Assembly (NCBI RefSeq): GCF_029892285.1
Contig: NZ_JARXVM010000015.1
Coordinates: 62,001-126,000, forward strand
DNA length: 64,000 nt
Source of the DNA: Rhizobium sp. SG_E_25_P2
GTDB taxonomy: Bacteria > Pseudomonadota > Alphaproteobacteria > Rhizobiales > Rhizobiaceae
Direction: 5' to 3'
A program made the translations under genes and the position numbers. Shown here one piece after another: positions 1-8,242 of this stretch (position 1 is the stretch's first letter; the number at the start of each line of letters is the position of its first letter). Under the pieces are notes generated by a model. The model saw only the letters and a program-made list of their open reading frames with translations, ran no database searches and had not been told where the DNA came from.

Positions 1-1503
1 GGAACGGTCATGTGCTTTTCCGACTTTCTCGGACCATATGACCTGCAGAAGCTCGGCTTTACCCCGTCTATCGGCTATCAGGTCGCCATGTATGCCGCCC
101 TCCAGGGGCACAAGGTGACGCTGGTCGGATTTACGGGCGATTTTAACGGCGGCGGGTGGATCGGGCACAATTTCGATCTGGAGCAATTGCTGCTCAAAAA
201 GCAGGAAGCCATCACCTTTCTTGACGGCGGCCCGGAAGCGCAGCTCTCGGTTGCCGCTGCTTTTGAGCGAATTTTCAGGGACGATTATGATTTTTCTTTG
301 CCGGCTCCGAGGCAGATGCTCGATATCGGAAAGGCATTCTGGCGCTCCGGCGAACATGGCTTGGCAAAGCGATTCATCGAAAATGCGCAGTTCAGAAATC
401 CTAACCTGTGGTGGGTGCTCAACGACACCGCGGCTCTGGATGAACTGGGATCAAAAAGCCCCTTGTTTCCCAGGCCGCTGGCCAAGCAATATCTGAAAAA
501 CAGCAGGGGCATGCGCGCCGAGCCCACAAGCCATCAGTTTTCGGGGCCGACATACGAATATTCCATCAAGGATGGGCCTGGTCGTATCCTGATTGTCAAC
601 AACACCGAGAAACTGGAAATAAACAAGCATCACGCGGGATGCAAACTGGTTATGTCCCAGATCAACGCGCATCTCGTTCGGCATGGCATGCAGGTCGTCG
701 GCTGGGTGAACGAAACGATTGGCTTCAATTCCGTATTGGAAGTGGATCCGAATTTGGACGGCGTGGACGCCATTGTCATCAACGGCGAGGGCACGTTCCA
801 CGACAATGCGCCCCGCTCCATCAATCTGTTGTTGCTGTGCGAAAAGCTTAAATCTCATTTCAACAAGAAAATTATCTTCATCAATGGCCTATGGCAAAAT
901 AACAATGCCTTTATGACCAAAGTCCTCGAGGGCTTCGACATGATTTCCGTTCGGGATCAGAGGAGCCTGTCGGAGATAAGCCGCAAGACTCAAGTGTCGT
1001 ACAACCCGGACATGACGTGGTCTTGCTCCTTCGCGAGAAAGTCTGCGCCAGGCAAGGATGTTGCGATCATCGACTGCATCTATGAAGACAAGGGTCGCAA
1101 GTTGATGGAGCTCGCGATCGAATCCGGCAAGGATTACTGGGTAATGGGCGCCTATTACAAAAACGTATTCGCCATGTTGAAGGCGGACCGGCGTTTGCCA
1201 ATGGTGGCGACCACGGGGGAAGAATTCGGCGACTATCGTTCCGTCGTTACCGGCCGTTACCATGGCGCTTGCCTGGCTCTTATTTCTGGCTGTAGCGTGA
1301 TGTATACGCCAAGCAATAGCCACAAGACAGAAGCGATGTTTGATGAAATTGGTTTGTCAAACAAGGAATTTCAATTCGATGGCCCCCTCGATATTGAACC
1401 CTATTCTCAAGATGAGAGACGTAGGGTTGAAGAATTTAGGTCCAATGCGGCTTCCTCGATCGACGCTTTGTTCAAGGATATCGCCAGCTGCGTTTTAAAT
1501 TAG
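1..1503 (+). CDS. Polysaccharide pyruvyl transferase family protein with GT29-like N-terminal part (5-prime end outside window)
   Basis: The C-terminal two thirds look like a polysaccharide pyruvyl transferase domain, which adds ketal pyruvate or related groups to cell-surface sugars: an INGEGTFHD segment, a FDMISVRDQRSL segment and the VVTGRYHGACLALISG segment near the end are typical. The N-terminal part (PSIGYQVAMYAAL, then VTLVGF and a GHNFDLE segment) resembles the end of bacterial GT29-like sialyltransferase domains, so the protein may be a fusion. The first ATG is at 10, but the frame is open to base 1 with no stop, so the true start probably lies upstream of the window. The gene ends 9 bases before the convergent MFS gene. 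The pyruvyl transferase call is fairly sure; the GT29 resemblance is inferred by eye. Confidence 0.75.
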   Translation, partial: GTVMCFSDFLGPYDLQKLGFTPSIGYQVAMYAALQGHKVTLVGFTGDFNGGGWIGHNFDLEQLLLKKQEAITFLDGGPEAQLSVAAAFERIFRDDYDFSLPAPRQMLDIGKAFWRSGEHGLAKRFIENAQFRNPNLWWVLNDTAALDELGSKSPLFPRPLAKQYLKNSRGMRAEPTSHQFSGPTYEYSIKDGPGRILIVNNTEKLEINKHHAGCKLVMSQINAHLVRHGMQVVGWVNETIGFNSVLEVDPNLDGVDAIVINGEGTFHDNAPRSINLLLLCEKLKSHFNKKIIFINGLWQNNNAFMTKVLEGFDMISVRDQRSLSEISRKTQVSYNPDMTWSCSFARKSAPGKDVAIIDCIYEDKGRKLMELAIESGKDYWVMGAYYKNVFAMLKADRRLPMVATTGEEFGDYRSVVTGRYHGACLALISGCSVMYTPSNSHKTEAMFDEIGLSNKEFQFDGPLDIEPYSQDERRRVEEFRSNAASSIDALFKDIASCVLN

Positions 1504-1512
1504 TGTCGTCGT

Positions 1513-2838
1513 TTATTTCTTTGTGATCAACTTGTCTGGTCCTGGCATGGGGACCGGACCGCCCAAACGCTCCAGGCTCCTCGCATATCGTCCCACCACG
1601 ATCACCAAAACCCCTGCCGCAGCCAGGCAGGCGGCGAGGAAGAACATCGGCGCAATCGTGCTGCCGGTTTCGTCCTTGATCCAGGGCACGACATTCTGAG
1701 CGACGAAGCCGCCGAGATTGCCGACGGAGTTGATGGCCGCAATGCCCGCCGCCGCGCCTGCACCGCGCAGGAAGCGGCCCGGCAGGCTCCAGAACACCGG
1801 CTGGCCCGCGAAGATGCCGGCGGCCGCCACGCACAGAAACACGAATTGCAGCGTGTGATTGGTCACCACGGCTGACAGAACGAGGAAGATCGCGCCTGCA
1901 AAGGCCGGGCCGACGATATAGGGCGTCTTGTTCTCCGTCCGGTCGGCCATGGCGGGCACAATGTAAAGTGCTGCGGCGACGATCAGCCAGGGGATGATGT
2001 TGATCAAGCCGTTGACGGTGTTGGTCACGCCGAATCCCTCGACGATGGTCGGCAGCCAGTAGCTCAGCCCATAGGCGGCCAGCGGAAAGCCGACATAGCA
2101 CAGCGCCATCAGGAGCACGCGCGGATTGACGAGCGCCTTGAAGCCGTTGTCGGCTTCGGCGCTCATGCCGGCGTTTTCGCGCGCCAGCCGCTCAGCCAGC
2201 CAGGCCTTTTCGTCGGAGGAGAGGAAATGCGCCTTTTCGGGCCGGTCGGGCAGATAGAACAGCGTCACGACGCCGGCGATCACCGCCGGAACGCCGGTGG
2301 CCAGGAACACCCATTCCCAGCCGGCATAGCCAAGGAAGCCGTCGAGATCGAGCAATACGCCCCCGAGCGGCGCGCCGATGGCGTTTGCAAACGCGCTGAA
2401 GATCATGAACAGCCCCACCATGCGGCCGCGATAATCCCGGGGAAACCACAGTGTGAGCAGATAGAGCACGCCCGGAAAGAAGCCGGCTTCCGCCACGCCC
2501 AGCAGGAACCTGAGCACATAGAACATCGTGGCGTTCTGGGTATAGGCCAGCGCGATGGTGATTGCGCCCCAGGAAATCAGGATGCGGGCGAACCAACGGC
2601 TCGCGCCGAAGCGTTCGAGAAACAGATTGCTCGGGACCTCGAACAGGAAATAGCCGATGAAGAACAGCGACGCCCCCAGCCCATAGGCATATTCGCTGAG
2701 CCCGAGCGCATCGACCATCTGCAATTTGGCGTAACTGACATTCTGCCGGTCGATATAGGCGATCAGGTAGAGAAAGCCGAGAAACGGCATGATGCGCCAG
2801 GTGATCTTGGAGATCAGCGCTTTTTCGGTCACGGGCAT
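1513..2838 (-). CDS. MFS transporter, anion:cation symporter-like
   Basis: A 441-residue inner-membrane transporter with about 12 hydrophobic segments in two halves. The N-terminal part (FLGFLYLIAYIDRQNVSYAKLQM, given here in pieces: YLIAYIDRQNVSYA) and the GVAEAGFFPGVLYLLTLWFP and YRGRMVGLF segments are characteristic of the anion:cation symporter branch, which carries organic anions such as tartrate, phthalate or hexuronates. The substrate cannot be read from sequence. A GGGAGGA ribosome site sits just before the ATG. The gene is divergent from the persulfide hydrolase and shares its 143-base upstream region, including the AT-rich operator, so it may be co-regulated with sulfide genes or simply be a neighbour. 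Confidence 0.85.
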   Translation of the reverse strand: MPVTEKALISKITWRIMPFLGFLYLIAYIDRQNVSYAKLQMVDALGLSEYAYGLGASLFFIGYFLFEVPSNLFLERFGASRWFARILISWGAITIALAYTQNATMFYVLRFLLGVAEAGFFPGVLYLLTLWFPRDYRGRMVGLFMIFSAFANAIGAPLGGVLLDLDGFLGYAGWEWVFLATGVPAVIAGVVTLFYLPDRPEKAHFLSSDEKAWLAERLARENAGMSAEADNGFKALVNPRVLLMALCYVGFPLAAYGLSYWLPTIVEGFGVTNTVNGLINIIPWLIVAAALYIVPAMADRTENKTPYIVGPAFAGAIFLVLSAVVTNHTLQFVFLCVAAAGIFAGQPVFWSLPGRFLRGAGAAAGIAAINSVGNLGGFVAQNVVPWIKDETGSTIAPMFFLAACLAAAGVLVIVVGRYARSLERLGGPVPMPGPDKLITKK

Positions 2839-2947
2839 GGCGTCCTCCCTGATGTCGCAACTCCCGCGGGATTGGCCCGCTTGGCGTCAACAACATCACC
2901 GCCCGTCTCCAGGTTCCCGGCGCCCTTGACGATAGGATAAATATACA

Positions 2948-2969
2948 TATATACGAAATATCGTATCTA
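2948..2969. promoter_or_regulatory. Candidate operator of the sulfide-detoxification genes (copy 1)
   Basis: An AT-rich dyad with arms ATACGA and TCGTAT separated by AATA lies at 2951-2966, just before the hydrolase gene and in the region shared with the divergent MFS gene. The string TATATACGAAA (2948-2958) recurs exactly before the sulfide:quinone reductase at 6392-6402. ArsR-type sulfide sensors (BigR/SqrR) bind AT-rich dyads at such genes in relatives. No such regulator gene is present in the window, so the binder is inferred. Confidence 0.55.
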
Positions 2970-2981
2970 ATGGAGGCGCGC

Positions 2982-3863
2982 ATGACCGCACTCGCCCAGC
3001 AATCCCATCCCGATGTCACCGGCTTCTTCGACGCCGACACCAACACCGTGAGCTATGTCGTGAGGGATCCCGGCTCAAACGCCTGCGCCGTGATCGACAG
3101 CGTGCTCGATTTCGACTATGCGGCTGGCCGGATTTCCTATGCCTCCGCCGACCGCGTCATCGATCACATCCGCGCCTATGGCCTGTCAATGGAATGGCTG
3201 ATCGAGACCCATGTCCATGCCGATCATCTGTCGGCCGCGCCCTATATCCAGTCGAAACTGGGCGGCCGGATTGGCATCGGCGACAAGATCACCCAAGTGC
3301 AGGATACCTTCGGCAAGATCTTCAACGAAGGCACGGAATTCGAGCGGAACGGCAGCCAGTTCGACCGCCTGTTCGCCGACGGCGACACATACGCGATCGG
3401 CGGGCTCGAAGCGCGCGCCCTGCACACGCCGGGCCATACGCCGGCCTGCATGACGCATGTGATCGGCGACGCCGCCTTTGTCGGCGACACGCTGTTCATG
3501 CCCGATGGCGGCACGGCGCGCGCCGATTTTCCCGGCGGCGACGCCCGCATCCTGTTCCGTTCCATTCACAAGGTGCTGTCGCTGCCGCCCGAGACGCGGC
3601 TGTTCATGTGCCATGATTATGGCCCCAATGGCCGCGAGATCCGCTGGGAAACCACGGTGGCCGAAGAGCGCGCCCACAATATCCATGTCCGCGACGGCGT
3701 CAGCGAGAACGAATTCGTCGCCCTGCGCACCGCCCGCGACGAGACGCTGGCCATGCCCCGGCTGATCATTCCCTCGATCCAGGTGAATATGAAGGCCGGC
3801 GAACTGCCGGCGCCCGAGGACGACGGCAAACGCTATCTGAAAGTGCCGCTGGACGCCTTCTGA
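2982..3863 (+). CDS. MBL-fold metallohydrolase, Blh/ETHE1-like persulfide dioxygenase
   Basis: This 293-residue metallo-beta-lactamase-fold protein carries THVHADH (H77, H79, D81, H82), a TPGHT segment (H152) and the GDTLFMPDGGTARADFPGG region (D169), which fit the Blh branch of persulfide dioxygenases that oxidise glutathione persulfide to sulfite. A later CHDYGPNGR segment supplies another metal histidine. The ATG at 2982 is chosen because GGAGG at 2972-2976 is well placed for it; the ATG at 2970 overlaps that ribosome site. It leads a unit with the DUF442 protein and the TauE exporter, which suits a path from sulfide to persulfide to exported sulfite. Function rests on motifs and context. 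Confidence 0.88.
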   Translation: MTALAQQSHPDVTGFFDADTNTVSYVVRDPGSNACAVIDSVLDFDYAAGRISYASADRVIDHIRAYGLSMEWLIETHVHADHLSAAPYIQSKLGGRIGIGDKITQVQDTFGKIFNEGTEFERNGSQFDRLFADGDTYAIGGLEARALHTPGHTPACMTHVIGDAAFVGDTLFMPDGGTARADFPGGDARILFRSIHKVLSLPPETRLFMCHDYGPNGREIRWETTVAEERAHNIHVRDGVSENEFVALRTARDETLAMPRLIIPSIQVNMKAGELPAPEDDGKRYLKVPLDAF

Positions 3864-3914
3864 CCCCGAGCCATCCATCACAGCCGGCCTGAACCGGCGA
3901 AAAAGGAGAGACCC

Positions 3915-4247
3915 ATGAGCATTCGCGCCATCGACGATCATTTCCATGTCACCGGGCAATTGTCGCCCGGCCATCTGCAGGACATCGCCGGCCTCGGCTA
4001 CAAGACGGTGATCTGCATGCGGCCCGACAATGAAGGTTTCGGCCAGCCCGTTTTCGCCGATATGGCCAAGGCGGCTGAGGCTGCCGGCCTCGACATTCAC
4101 TATATCCCCGTCATTCCCGGCCGCATGACGCCGGAGCAGGGCGCGGAGCTGAAGGCGGTCCTTCAGGGCGCCGATGGCCGCATTCTGGCCTATTGCGCCT
4201 CCGGCGGACGTTGCGCGGCGGCCTATCAGGCGGTCGGCGGCAAATGA
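3915..4247 (+). CDS. TIGR01244/DUF442 family sulfurtransferase-like protein
   Basis: A 110-residue cytoplasmic protein of the beta-lactamase-hydrolase-associated DUF442 family, related to dual-specificity phosphatases and rhodanese-like enzymes. The catalytic-loop candidate is YCASGGRCAAAYQ with Cys94. In other alphaproteobacteria this domain stands next to, or is fused to, the Blh hydrolase and is thought to handle persulfide sulfur. It has a strong AAGGAGAG ribosome site 7 bases before its ATG. Its stop overlaps the TauE start by four bases (ATGA at 4244-4247), which argues for translational coupling. Confidence 0.85.
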   Translation: MSIRAIDDHFHVTGQLSPGHLQDIAGLGYKTVICMRPDNEGFGQPVFADMAKAAEAAGLDIHYIPVIPGRMTPEQGAELKAVLQGADGRILAYCASGGRCAAAYQAVGGK

Positions 4248-5014
4248 CGTTCCTGGCGCTCGTCTCCGGCGGCGCGGTCGGCTTCACGCTCGGCCTGATC
4301 GGCGGAGGCGGCTCCATTCTCGCCACCCCTTTGTTGCTCTATGTCGTGGGCGTGCGCGATCCGCATATGGCGATTGGCACCAGCGCGGTGGCCGTGGCGG
4401 TCAACGCCTACGCCAATCTGGCGGGACATGCGCTTCGGGGCAATGTCCGCTGGCGCTGCGGCGCTGTTTTCGCCGCAGTCGGCGTGGCGGGCGCGCTTTT
4501 GGGCTCGCTGATCGGCAAGGCGGTCGATGGCCAGTCGCTGCTGTTTCTGTTCGGCCTGCTGATGCTGGCGGTTGCGGCTTTGATGCTCAGGCCGCGCGGG
4601 CAGGAGGCGGATCTGGAGCGGCCCGCCGACCGCTCCACCTGTCTGCGCACCGCGGCCATCGCCGCGCTCGCCGGCGCCGCGTCCGGATTTTTCGGCATTG
4701 GCGGCGGTTTCCTGATCGTGCCGGCGCTGATGGCCGCCACCCGCATGCCGATGATCAAGGCGGTCGGCACGTCGCTGCTGTCGGTCGGAACCTTCGGCCT
4801 CGCCACAGCGCTGAGTTACGCCTGGTCCGGCCTGGTCGACTGGCCCGTGGCGCTCAACTTCATCGCCGGCGGCGTTCTGGGCGGCCTGGCCGGCATGGCG
4901 CTCGCCACAAAACTCTCTGCTGGCAAGACGCTTCTCAACCGCCTGTTCGCGGCCATCGTCGCTGTCGTCGCGCTCTATGTTCTCTATCGCAGCGGCTCAG
5001 TGCTCTTCGCCTGA
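4244..5014 (+). CDS. TauE/SafE family sulfite exporter
   Basis: A 256-residue polytopic membrane protein starting MTFLALVSGGAVGFTLGLIGGGGSIL; the glycine-rich GLIGGGGS motif in the first helix and its counterpart SGFFGIGGGFLIVP near the middle are the two repeats of the TauE/SafE (DUF81) family. About eight transmembrane segments are visible. The ATG at 4244 overlaps the DUF442 stop; an upstream in-frame ATG at 4193 lies inside the DUF442 gene and is not needed. In this setting the substrate is probably sulfite or another oxyanion made by the hydrolase. The gene ends before a strong bidirectional terminator. Confidence 0.87.
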   Translation: MTFLALVSGGAVGFTLGLIGGGGSILATPLLLYVVGVRDPHMAIGTSAVAVAVNAYANLAGHALRGNVRWRCGAVFAAVGVAGALLGSLIGKAVDGQSLLFLFGLLMLAVAALMLRPRGQEADLERPADRSTCLRTAAIAALAGAASGFFGIGGGFLIVPALMAATRMPMIKAVGTSLLSVGTFGLATALSYAWSGLVDWPVALNFIAGGVLGGLAGMALATKLSAGKTLLNRLFAAIVAVVALYVLYRSGSVLFA

Positions 5015-5030
5015 AAACATCATGACGTGA

Positions 5031-5062
5031 AAAAACCGGCCGCGGGGATGCGCGGCCGGTTT
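5031..5062. terminator. Bidirectional rho-independent terminator
   Basis: A perfect 9-base stem CCGGCCGCG (5036-5044) / CGCGGCCGG (5051-5059) with a 6-base loop is flanked by AAAAA on the left and TTT on the right. It lies between the convergent TauE and sulfide:quinone reductase genes and can stop both. Confidence 0.85.
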
Positions 5063-5079
5063 GCCGTGTCGCCCGGATG

Positions 5080-6363
5080 TCAATCGAAGCTGACCGCCTT
5101 CAGCTTGTCGATGCCGAGCGCCTGCAGCGCGAGCTTTTCGTAGAAGGGCTCGGATTTGCCCTGCCGCACTTTGTAGAGGAAGTATTTCTCGAAGCCGATC
5201 TTGGCGGCATGCACCCATTTGCCCTGCGACGACCAGTTGACATTGCGCGGCGGGATCTGCGGCTGCGCCACAAACGCGATACCGCCATCGCCGAAATCGG
5301 CGAGGCAGACGGCGTTCCAGGTGCCCTGCGCATTGGGCGCGCCGCCCTCGATCATCCGGGCGATATTGTGGGCGGTGGCGGTGACCATGGATTCGATCAT
5401 GAAGCCGGTCTTGGGCACCCCCACCGGCACCGGCGTCTTGCCCATCGGCGGGATCGCCACGCAGACGCCGACCGAGAAGATGTTCTTGAAAGTCGGGTTC
5501 TGCTGATGCTTGTCGGCCAGGATGAAGCCGCGCGGATTGGTCAGCCCCTCGATGTCGCGCACCGCCGCCACGCCGCGAAAGGCCGGCAGCATCATGGTGA
5601 AGCGCGAGGCGATCGCATGGGCCGCCTTCACCGTCCCGTCGTCGTTGATTTCCTCGGCCAGCACCTCTTCGCTGGTGAATTTTGTCACCCGCGCATTGGT
5701 GATCCATTTGATGTGTTTGGAGCGCAACGCGCTTTCGAGCAGGCCTTTGGTGTCGCCGACGCCATCGAGGCCGAGATGGCCGATATAGGGCTCCGATGTC
5801 ACGAATGTCATCGGCACCCGGTCGCGCACCTTGGCGTCGCGCAAGGCCTTGTCGAGAATGAAGGCGAATTCATAGGCCGGCCCGAAGCAGGAGGCGCCTT
5901 GCACCGCCCCGATCACCACCGGGCCGGGATTGGCGACCAGTCGCTCGAAGGCCGCCTTGGTCATCAGCGCATGATCGATATGGCAGACCGATTGCGTCTT
6001 GGCCTCCGGCCCGAAACCCTCGATCTCGTCGAAAGCCAGTTCCGGGCCGGTGGCGATCACCAGATAGTCATACTCCACCGAGGAGCCGTCGAGCATGGCT
6101 ACGCGGTTTTCCGACGGGATCACCCGGGCCGCGCCTTCCGGTCTCAGCCGGATATTGCGCTTGGCGCAGGCGGGCGCCAGATCGATCTCGACATCCTCCC
6201 GCTCGCGCCATCCCACCGCCACCCACGGATTGGACGGCACGAAGGAATAGATCGAGCCCCTGTTGATCAGAATGATCTCGTCGTCGCGGCCCACCTGGTC
6301 GCGCAATTCATAGGCCATGATCGAGCCGCCGAGGCCGGCGCCGAGCACTGCGATTTTCGCCAT
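5080..6363 (-). CDS. sqr: Sulfide:quinone oxidoreductase (FAD-dependent)
   Basis: A 427-residue flavoprotein that oxidises sulfide and passes electrons to quinone at the inner membrane. It begins with the FAD-binding MAKIAVLGAGLGGSIMAYEL, has the LVIATGPEL strand, the GASCFGPAYEF segment with Cys159 and the GVCVAIPP...TPVPVGVPKTG region with Cys301, all characteristic of this family; Cys127 is a further candidate. The C-terminal part (residues about 375-427) holds amphipathic segments that normally bind the membrane. A GAGGAGACATC ribosome site precedes the ATG. Its upstream region carries a second copy of the operator sequence found before the persulfide hydrolase, so the two units are probably induced together by sulfide. 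Confidence 0.88.
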   Translation of the reverse strand: MAKIAVLGAGLGGSIMAYELRDQVGRDDEIILINRGSIYSFVPSNPWVAVGWREREDVEIDLAPACAKRNIRLRPEGAARVIPSENRVAMLDGSSVEYDYLVIATGPELAFDEIEGFGPEAKTQSVCHIDHALMTKAAFERLVANPGPVVIGAVQGASCFGPAYEFAFILDKALRDAKVRDRVPMTFVTSEPYIGHLGLDGVGDTKGLLESALRSKHIKWITNARVTKFTSEEVLAEEINDDGTVKAAHAIASRFTMMLPAFRGVAAVRDIEGLTNPRGFILADKHQQNPTFKNIFSVGVCVAIPPMGKTPVPVGVPKTGFMIESMVTATAHNIARMIEGGAPNAQGTWNAVCLADFGDGGIAFVAQPQIPPRNVNWSSQGKWVHAAKIGFEKYFLYKVRQGKSEPFYEKLALQALGIDKLKAVSFD

Positions 6364-6383
6364 GATGTCTCCTCCTCATGATT

Positions 6384-6410
6384 ATATATCGTATATACGA
6401 AAATACGTAG
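6384..6410. promoter_or_regulatory. Candidate operator of the sulfide:quinone reductase gene (copy 2)
   Basis: Two overlapping dyads lie 20-45 bases before the reductase ATG: a perfect 12-base palindrome TCGTATATACGA (6389-6400) and ATACGAAAATACGTA (6395-6409). TATATACGAAA is shared exactly with the copy at 2948-2958. The position suits repression by an ArsR-type sulfide sensor; the regulator is not in the window. Confidence 0.55.
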
Positions 6411-6457
6411 ATTATCAAGTGAAGAAAGTCTTGACGCGGAAGATGCGTCTGTGCGGA

Positions 6458-6823
6458 TCAATCCTGTTTGTCGAGCCAGTCCGTGAGCGCCGAAATCACC
6501 GACAATCGCAAGCCGTAACCGAGCGCCAGCGCGCGCGACAGCGCCTTGTCGCGCGGCCCGAAACCCATCTCGGCCATCGCTTGTTCGGGGCGCAGGCGTC
6601 GGCGTTTCAGCGCCTCCTCGATGCGGGCGATACCGGCTGGCGTCAGGTAACGACCATCGGCGATCGGCGCCCGCCCCGGATGCAGATCACCGGCGATCGC
6701 AGTGAGAAAAGCCTGCCGCGCCTCATCCGGCGCCTTGTTCCAGGCCTTCATGAGCTTGGCGAGGCGCTCTTCGGCGCTTTTTTCCGGCTTGTCGCCTCTG
6801 TCCATCATCCCGGTCCCGCCCAT
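6458..6823 (-). CDS. Conserved hypothetical protein
   Basis: I do not recognise this 121-residue protein. It is charged, has no signal peptide or membrane segment, and is predicted to be mostly helical (DKPEKSAEERLAKLMKAWNK, then PDEARQAFLTAIAGDL and an ALKRRRLRPEQAMAEMGFG stretch). The last 40 residues could form a small helical DNA- or protein-binding domain. The start may be the ATG at 6823 or one of two ATGs at 6808 and 6805. It is divergent from the nuclease/ATPase pair with about 160 bases between them. Confidence 0.6.
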   Translation of the reverse strand: MGGTGMMDRGDKPEKSAEERLAKLMKAWNKAPDEARQAFLTAIAGDLHPGRAPIADGRYLTPAGIARIEEALKRRRLRPEQAMAEMGFGPRDKALSRALALGYGLRLSVISALTDWLDKQD

Positions 6824-6985
6824 TCTGTCGCGCCCTCGGCTCTATCTGATCCGCCGGGCCGGGGAAACCGCCACGGCGGCTTTTCCCCGACCAGCCGCGC
6901 CCGCTCGAAGGTTGTATTTTCACGCCCGCCGGTCCATATGCTCTGGGCAACAGAAGCCTGCCCCTCCCAGACAACGGATGTTCGC

Positions 6986-8242
6986 TTGCCCTTCCGCTTC
7001 GTCCACACCGCCGACATTCATCTCGATTCGCCCTTGCGCTCGCTGGCGCTGAAGAACGAGGACCTCGCAGAGGTGATCGGGGCGGCGAGCCGCTCAGCGC
7101 TCACCCGCATCGTCGATCTCTGCCTGACTGAGCAGGTCGATGCGCTGCTGATCGCCGGCGATCTCTATGACGGCGACCAAACGTCTATGAAGACGGCGCT
7201 GTTTCTCGCTCGCGAACTCGGCCGCCTGCACGAGGCCGGCATTCCCACCTATATTATCCGCGGCAATCATGACGCGCTGTCGAAGATCACCCGCGAATTG
7301 GTGCTGCCCGACAGCGTCAAGCTGTTCGGCGGCCGCGCCGAGGCTGTTGCGCTCGCCCGCGCCTCTGGTCCCGACATCGTTATCCATGGCCTGAGCTTCC
7401 GCGAGCCGCGCGCGCCCGATTGCCTGCTGCCGAGCTACAAGCCGCCGGTGGAGGGCACCGTCAATATCGGCCTCATGCATACCAGCCTCGGAGGCTCCCT
7501 GAGCCACGACCCCTACGCCCCCGTCAGCCTGCCGGAACTCCAGTCCTCGGGCTTCCGTTATTGGGCGCTCGGCCATATCCACCAGCGCGCCGAATATACT
7601 GGCGCCGCCACCGTGGTCATGCCCGGCATCCCCCAGGGACGCGACATCAACGAGGCCGGCGCGAAGTCTGTGAGCCTCGTCACTGTCACTGATGACGGAG
7701 ACATCACCGTTCAGGAGCGCAGCGTCGCCAGCGCCCGTTTCGACCGCGTCGAGGTCGATCTCGCCGGCGTTTTCGACTGGTCTGACGCCGTCGCCCGCAT
7801 CGCCCGTTCTCTAGAGGCGCAGACGGCAGGCGATCATCATGGCGTCGTCAGGTTGAAACTGACGGGTTCCACGCCGCTCGCCTGGCGCCTGCGCCGCGAA
7901 CTCGATCTCGTCAAGGCCGAGGCCGAGCTCACCGCCGGCCGGCTGGGCCGCCTGTTTGTCGAGCAGGTCGAAAGCGCTTGCCGTCCGCTGGAGACCAAGA
8001 CTGAAGCCTCGGGCGATCCGGTCGCCGAGCTTGCCGGCCTGATCGACACCGACGTGCTTTCCGGTCCCGCCTTCCGCGATCTCGCCATGGACGCCGCCAA
8101 CGAGTTGATCAAGGGCCTGCCGCCGGAATTGCGCGGGTTGTTCGGGCAGGACGAGGCGGAATTCGCCCAGAGGCTGGACGCGCTCGCCCGCGACGGCGTC
8201 GACACTGTCTTGGCGCGGCTGCGCGAGGGAGGAGAGGCCTGA
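6986..8242 (+). CDS. YhaO/SbcD-like calcineurin-type DNA exonuclease
   Basis: The protein opens with PFRFVHTADIHLDSPL and carries the metallophosphoesterase motifs in order: HTADIH, AGDLYDGD, RGNHDA and GHIHQRAEY. These give the two-metal site of SbcD/Mre11-type nucleases. The C-terminal 150 residues match the cap and ATPase-contact region of the YhaO branch. I chose the TTG at 6986 because homologues begin about three residues before FRFVHTADIH; an in-frame ATG at 6938 is the alternative, and the frame is open to 6317 only by chance. The TGA overlaps the ATPase ATG by one base (TGATG at 8240-8244), so the two form a nuclease-ATPase pair likely to act in double-strand break repair. Confidence 0.85.
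   Translation: MPFRFVHTADIHLDSPLRSLALKNEDLAEVIGAASRSALTRIVDLCLTEQVDALLIAGDLYDGDQTSMKTALFLARELGRLHEAGIPTYIIRGNHDALSKITRELVLPDSVKLFGGRAEAVALARASGPDIVIHGLSFREPRAPDCLLPSYKPPVEGTVNIGLMHTSLGGSLSHDPYAPVSLPELQSSGFRYWALGHIHQRAEYTGAATVVMPGIPQGRDINEAGAKSVSLVTVTDDGDITVQERSVASARFDRVEVDLAGVFDWSDAVARIARSLEAQTAGDHHGVVRLKLTGSTPLAWRLRRELDLVKAEAELTAGRLGRLFVEQVESACRPLETKTEASGDPVAELAGLIDTDVLSGPAFRDLAMDAANELIKGLPPELRGLFGQDEAEFAQRLDALARDGVDTVLARLREGGEA

Noticed and set aside
5077-6381. A 434-codon plus-strand frame over the sulfide:quinone reductase gene
   Set aside because: The minus-strand reductase has all family motifs; the plus frame is an Arg/His/Gly-rich shadow.
2839-6457. A BigR/SqrR-type or CstR-type regulator gene in the sulfide island
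   Set aside because: No frame here has an ArsR winged helix or a CsoR-type helical fold; only the candidate operators are present.
6317-6985. N-terminal extension of the nuclease frame
   Set aside because: It overlaps the reductase start and the divergent hypothetical gene, and homologues begin at the FRFVHTADIH segment.
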